Program-made: the position numbers and the translations under genes
NCBI GenBank assembly: GCA_017998195.1
Contig: JAGODN010000062.1
Location: forward strand, 1 to 9,602
Length of the DNA stretch: 9,602 nucleotides
From: Desulfobulbus sp.
Lineage (GTDB): Bacteria; Desulfobacterota; Desulfobulbia; Desulfobulbales; Desulfobulbaceae
Reading direction: 5' to 3'
Shown: positions 7,161 to 9,602 of the stretch, piece by piece
How positions within the stretch are numbered: the stretch's first letter is position 1
Layout: each line of letters opens with the position of its first letter
The notes under the pieces: model-generated
What the model was told of the DNA's origin: nothing
The model's database searches: none
Seen by the model: the letters and a program-made list of their open reading frames with translations, nothing else

Positions 7161-7235
7161 AAGAAAACCGGCCCCGCCAGCCCCTGCGGCCGGCCCCTTG
7201 CCGGCGACCGGGAAAGGGTTGACAGGGCCGCGGCC
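7144..7235. repeat. Inverted repeat spanning both divergent -35 regions
   Basis: Read outward on each strand, the two arms are TTGACAGGGGCGCGGTC (minus strand, 7160 to 7144) and TTGACAGGGCCGCGGCC (plus strand, 7219 to 7235), matching at 15 of 17 positions. Their inner ends are 58 bp apart. Six matched bases are the -35 box; the other nine of eleven extend into the spacer and are not required for promoter function. This suggests a common regulator site or a duplicated promoter, though GC bias raises the chance of accidental matching. Confidence 0.5.
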
Positions 7236-7248
7236 GGTGTGCGATGAA
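7219..7248 (+). promoter_or_regulatory. Putative promoter for the 5-oxoprolinase gene
   Basis: TTGACA (7219-7224, perfect) is followed after 18 bp by GATGAA (7243-7248, only 3 of 6), but the -10 is preceded by TGC, giving an extended -10 (TGn) that can compensate. The predicted start is near 7255, about 38 nt before ATG 7293. The weak -10 would fit a promoter that needs an activator. Confidence 0.45.
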
Positions 7249-7292
7249 ACACACCTCGGCACCTCTCGACCAACCATCCCCCGGGGACACGC

Positions 7293-9602
7293 ATGCAGGC
7301 AATCGACACCACCGGCTGGCAGTTCTGGATCGACCGGGGCGGCACCTTCACCGATATCGTCGCCCGGAGGCCGGACGGCACCCTCACCACCTGCAAGCTC
7401 CTCTCCGACAACCCGGAGCGCTACCCGGACGCAGCCGTGCACGGCATCCGCACCCTGCTCGGTCTCGGCCCGGACGCGCCCATCCCGGCGGGCTGCATCG
7501 ACACGGTCAGGATGGGCACCACCGTGGCCACCAACGCCCTGCTCGAACGAACCGGCGAGCGGACGCTCCTGGTCATCACCCGCGGCTTCGGCGACGCCCT
7601 GCGCATCGGCTACCAGAACCGGCCGGAGCTGTTCGCCCGCCACGTGGTCCTGCCCGAGCTGCTGCACGAGCGGGTGATCGAGGTGGACGAGCGGGTGGAC
7701 GCGGCCGGCCGGGTGCTGGTGCCGCTCGACCGGGAGCAGGCCGAGCATGACCTGCGCTCCGCCTTTGCCGACGGCCTGCGCGCGGTGGCCATCGTGCTCA
7801 TGCACGGCTACCGCTTCCCGGAGCACGAACGGCAGTTGGCCGCAATCGCCCGGACCATCGGCTTCACCCAGGTCTCGATGAGCCACCGGGTGAGCCCGCT
7901 CATCAAGCTGGTGGCCCGCGGCGACACCACCGTGGTCGACGCCTACCTGACTCCGATCCTGCGCCGCTACGTGGACCGGGTGGCCGACCGGCTGGGCGGC
8001 GACCGCGCCCCGCGGCTGTTGTTCATGCAGTCCAGCGGCGGCCTCACCGACGCGCCCCTGTTCCGCGGTCGCGACGCGGTGCTCTCCGGCCCGGCCGGCG
8101 GGGTGATCGGCATGGCCCGCACCGCGGCCATGAGCGGCCACACCCGGCTGATCGGCTTTGACATGGGCGGCACCAGCACGGACGTCACCCATTACGACGG
8201 GGCGTTCGAACGCAGCTTCGAGACCCTGGTGGCCGGGGTGCGCATGCGCGCGCCGATGATGCGCATCCACACCGTGGCCGCGGGCGGCGGCTCGGTGCTG
8301 CGCTTTAGCGGCGGCCGCTTCCGCGTGGGCCCGGACTCGGCCGGCGCCGACCCCGGCCCGGCCTGCTACCGCCGCGGCGGCCCGCTCACCGTGACCGACG
8401 CCAACCTGCTGCTCGGCCGGCTGCAGCCCGAGCACTTCCCCCGGGTGTTCGGCCCGGACGGCGACCAGCCCCTGGACACCGAGGCTACCCGGCAGGCCTT
8501 TGCCGAGCTGACCGCGCAGATCATCACAGCCACCGGCCGCACCGACCTGACCCCGGAGACCGTGGCCGAGGGGTTCCTGCGCATCGCGGTGGAAAACATG
8601 GCCAATGCCATCAAGAAAATCTCGGTGCAGCGGGGCCACGACGTCACCGGCTACACCCTGCAGTGCTTCGGCGGCGCCGGCGGTCAGCACGCCTGCCGGG
8701 TGGCGGACGCGCTCGGCATGGAGCGCATCCTGCTCCACCCGCTGGCCGGGGTGCTCTCCGCCTACGGCATGGGCCTGGCCGACATCCGCGCCCTGCGCGA
8801 GCGCCAGGTCGACTGGCCGCTCACCGGGGTGGAGATCGAGAACCGCCTGCGGGCAGCGGCCGAGCCGCTCTGCCGGGCGGCTGCGGCCGAGGTCGCGGGC
8901 CAGTGCCCGCCCGGTCACCCGGTGGAACTGGTGGTCACCGCGCAGCTGCGCTACGCGGGCAGCGACACCGTTCTGCCGGTCGCGCTCGCCGACGAACCGA
9001 CCATGCGCGCGGCCTTCGAGGCGGCCCACCGGGACCGGTTCGGCTTCGTACCCGTGGACCGGCCGCTGGTGGTGGAATCGCTCGTGGTCGAGGCCATCGG
9101 CCGCACCGACACCCCGGAGGACCCGGAACTGCCGCTCCACCCGGGGCCGCCGCCCGCCGCGGGCACGATCCGGCTGTGGGACGCGGGCGGCTGGCGTCAG
9201 GCGCCGCTCTTCCGGCGCGAGCAGCTGCACCCCGGCCAGCGCCTGCGCGGCCCGGCGCTCGTCATCGAGCCCATCGCCACGGTGGTGGTCGAGCCGGGCT
9301 GGGAGGCCGCGGTGAACAGCCGCAACCACCTCGTGCTCAGCCGATACCAACCCCGGCCGGCCGCCGAGTCCCTGACCACCCGGGTCGACCCGGTGCTGCT
9401 CGAGGTGTTCGCCAACCTGTTCATGGCCATTGCCGAGCAGATGGGGGTGACGCTGGCCAACACCGCCCACTCGGTGAACATCAAGGAGCGGCTCGACTTC
9501 TCCTGGGCCCTGTTCGACCGGGACGGCCGCCTGGTGGCCAATGCCCCGCACGTGCCGGTGCACCTCGGCTCCATGGGCGAGTCGGTGCGCGCGGTGCTGC
9601 AG
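7293..9602 (+). CDS. 5-oxoprolinase, fused HyuA-HyuB type (C-terminus beyond window)
   Basis: This is predicted to be a cytoplasmic ATP-dependent enzyme that opens 5-oxo-L-proline to L-glutamate, salvaging a by-product of glutathione and protein turnover. The 770 residues visible comprise an N-terminal HyuA domain with WIDRGGTFTDIV (12-23), GTTVATNALLER, LSGPAGGV (264-271), FDMGGTSTDV (289-298, ATP-binding fold), GADPGPACY and FGGAGGQHA (459-467), then the start of the HyuB domain at about 698 (VDPVLLEVFANLFMAIAEQMG). HyuA and HyuB lie on one chain, as in eukaryotic-type 5-oxoprolinases of roughly 1,200-1,300 residues, so about 40 percent is missing. ATG 7293 has GGGGA 5 nt upstream, and a promoter lies before it. 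One oddity: the family motif RLDFSCALF reads RLDFSWALF, with Trp738 for Cys. Related hydantoinases and acetone or acetophenone carboxylases share the domains, but those are usually split into separate subunits. Substrate is therefore inferred from the fusion and motifs. Confidence 0.9.
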   Translation, partial: MQAIDTTGWQFWIDRGGTFTDIVARRPDGTLTTCKLLSDNPERYPDAAVHGIRTLLGLGPDAPIPAGCIDTVRMGTTVATNALLERTGERTLLVITRGFGDALRIGYQNRPELFARHVVLPELLHERVIEVDERVDAAGRVLVPLDREQAEHDLRSAFADGLRAVAIVLMHGYRFPEHERQLAAIARTIGFTQVSMSHRVSPLIKLVARGDTTVVDAYLTPILRRYVDRVADRLGGDRAPRLLFMQSSGGLTDAPLFRGRDAVLSGPAGGVIGMARTAAMSGHTRLIGFDMGGTSTDVTHYDGAFERSFETLVAGVRMRAPMMRIHTVAAGGGSVLRFSGGRFRVGPDSAGADPGPACYRRGGPLTVTDANLLLGRLQPEHFPRVFGPDGDQPLDTEATRQAFAELTAQIITATGRTDLTPETVAEGFLRIAVENMANAIKKISVQRGHDVTGYTLQCFGGAGGQHACRVADALGMERILLHPLAGVLSAYGMGLADIRALRERQVDWPLTGVEIENRLRAAAEPLCRAAAAEVAGQCPPGHPVELVVTAQLRYAGSDTVLPVALADEPTMRAAFEAAHRDRFGFVPVDRPLVVESLVVEAIGRTDTPEDPELPLHPGPPPAAGTIRLWDAGGWRQAPLFRREQLHPGQRLRGPALVIEPIATVVVEPGWEAAVNSRNHLVLSRYQPRPAAESLTTRVDPVLLEVFANLFMAIAEQMGVTLANTAHSVNIKERLDFSWALFDRDGRLVANAPHVPVHLGSMGESVRAVLQ

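Noticed and set aside
7161..7218. Short CCGGCC/GGCCGG repeats between the divergent -35 boxes as operators
   Set aside because: The arms are only 5-6 bp of pure G/C and overlap each other in several pairings; such matches are expected by chance here.
7134..9563. An 809-codon minus-strand open frame opposite the 5-oxoprolinase
   Set aside because: It is rich in His/Gly/Arg/Ala without domains, crosses the divergent promoter region, and mirrors the codon bias of the real gene on the other strand.
1..9602. CRISPR array, insertion sequence, tRNA or prophage remnants
   Set aside because: No spaced direct repeats, transposase-like frame, tRNA-like cloverleaf or phage-type gene was found; coding composition is uniform across the window.

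Overview
This window is very GC-rich chromosomal DNA from a Gram-negative bacterium. A diderm host is supported by a lipoprotein whose +2 residue would not retain it in the inner membrane. The gene set (GldA-like ATPase with a fused permease/GldG partner, PAS-type hybrid kinase, DUF2799 lipoprotein, fused 5-oxoprolinase) suggests a proteobacterium or a Desulfobacterota member, but I cannot name the genus. I see no tRNA, rRNA, CRISPR array, transposase or integrase. The region looks like stable, ordinary genome, and I do not see a clear new defence or mobile system.

Layout: (1) Positions 1-2727, minus strand, hold an ABC exporter operon. A GldA-like ATPase (1795-2727) is followed, with an ATGA overlap, by a single polypeptide joining an ABC-2 permease to a GldG-like domain. 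That second gene runs off the left edge. (2) Positions 2960-4411, minus strand, encode a membrane-bound family 2 glycosyltransferase of the cellulose-synthase/mannan-synthase type, probably on its own promoter. (3) Positions 4617-7082, minus strand, hold a two-gene unit: a one-TM hybrid histidine kinase (PAS, HisKA, HATPase, receiver), then 33 bp later a DUF2799 outer-membrane lipoprotein with a coiled-coil tail. (4) Positions 7293-9602, plus strand and divergent from the kinase, encode the first 770 residues of a fused HyuA-HyuB 5-oxoprolinase that runs off the right edge.

All four transcription units have a plausible sigma-70-like promoter with a perfect TTGACA -35 box. Two regulatory arrangements deserve attention. 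The divergent kinase/oxoprolinase promoters carry a 15/17 matched inverted repeat covering their -35 boxes and proximal spacers. The gldA-like promoter starts transcription inside a perfect 13-bp inverted repeat, part of which (ACGGCGCGCCG) recurs just after the glycosyltransferase promoter.

Functionally, the exporter, glycosyltransferase and lipoprotein all concern the cell envelope. The kinase may sense an envelope or metabolic signal, and the oxoprolinase would recycle 5-oxoproline to glutamate. A functional link between these units is not shown by the sequence.
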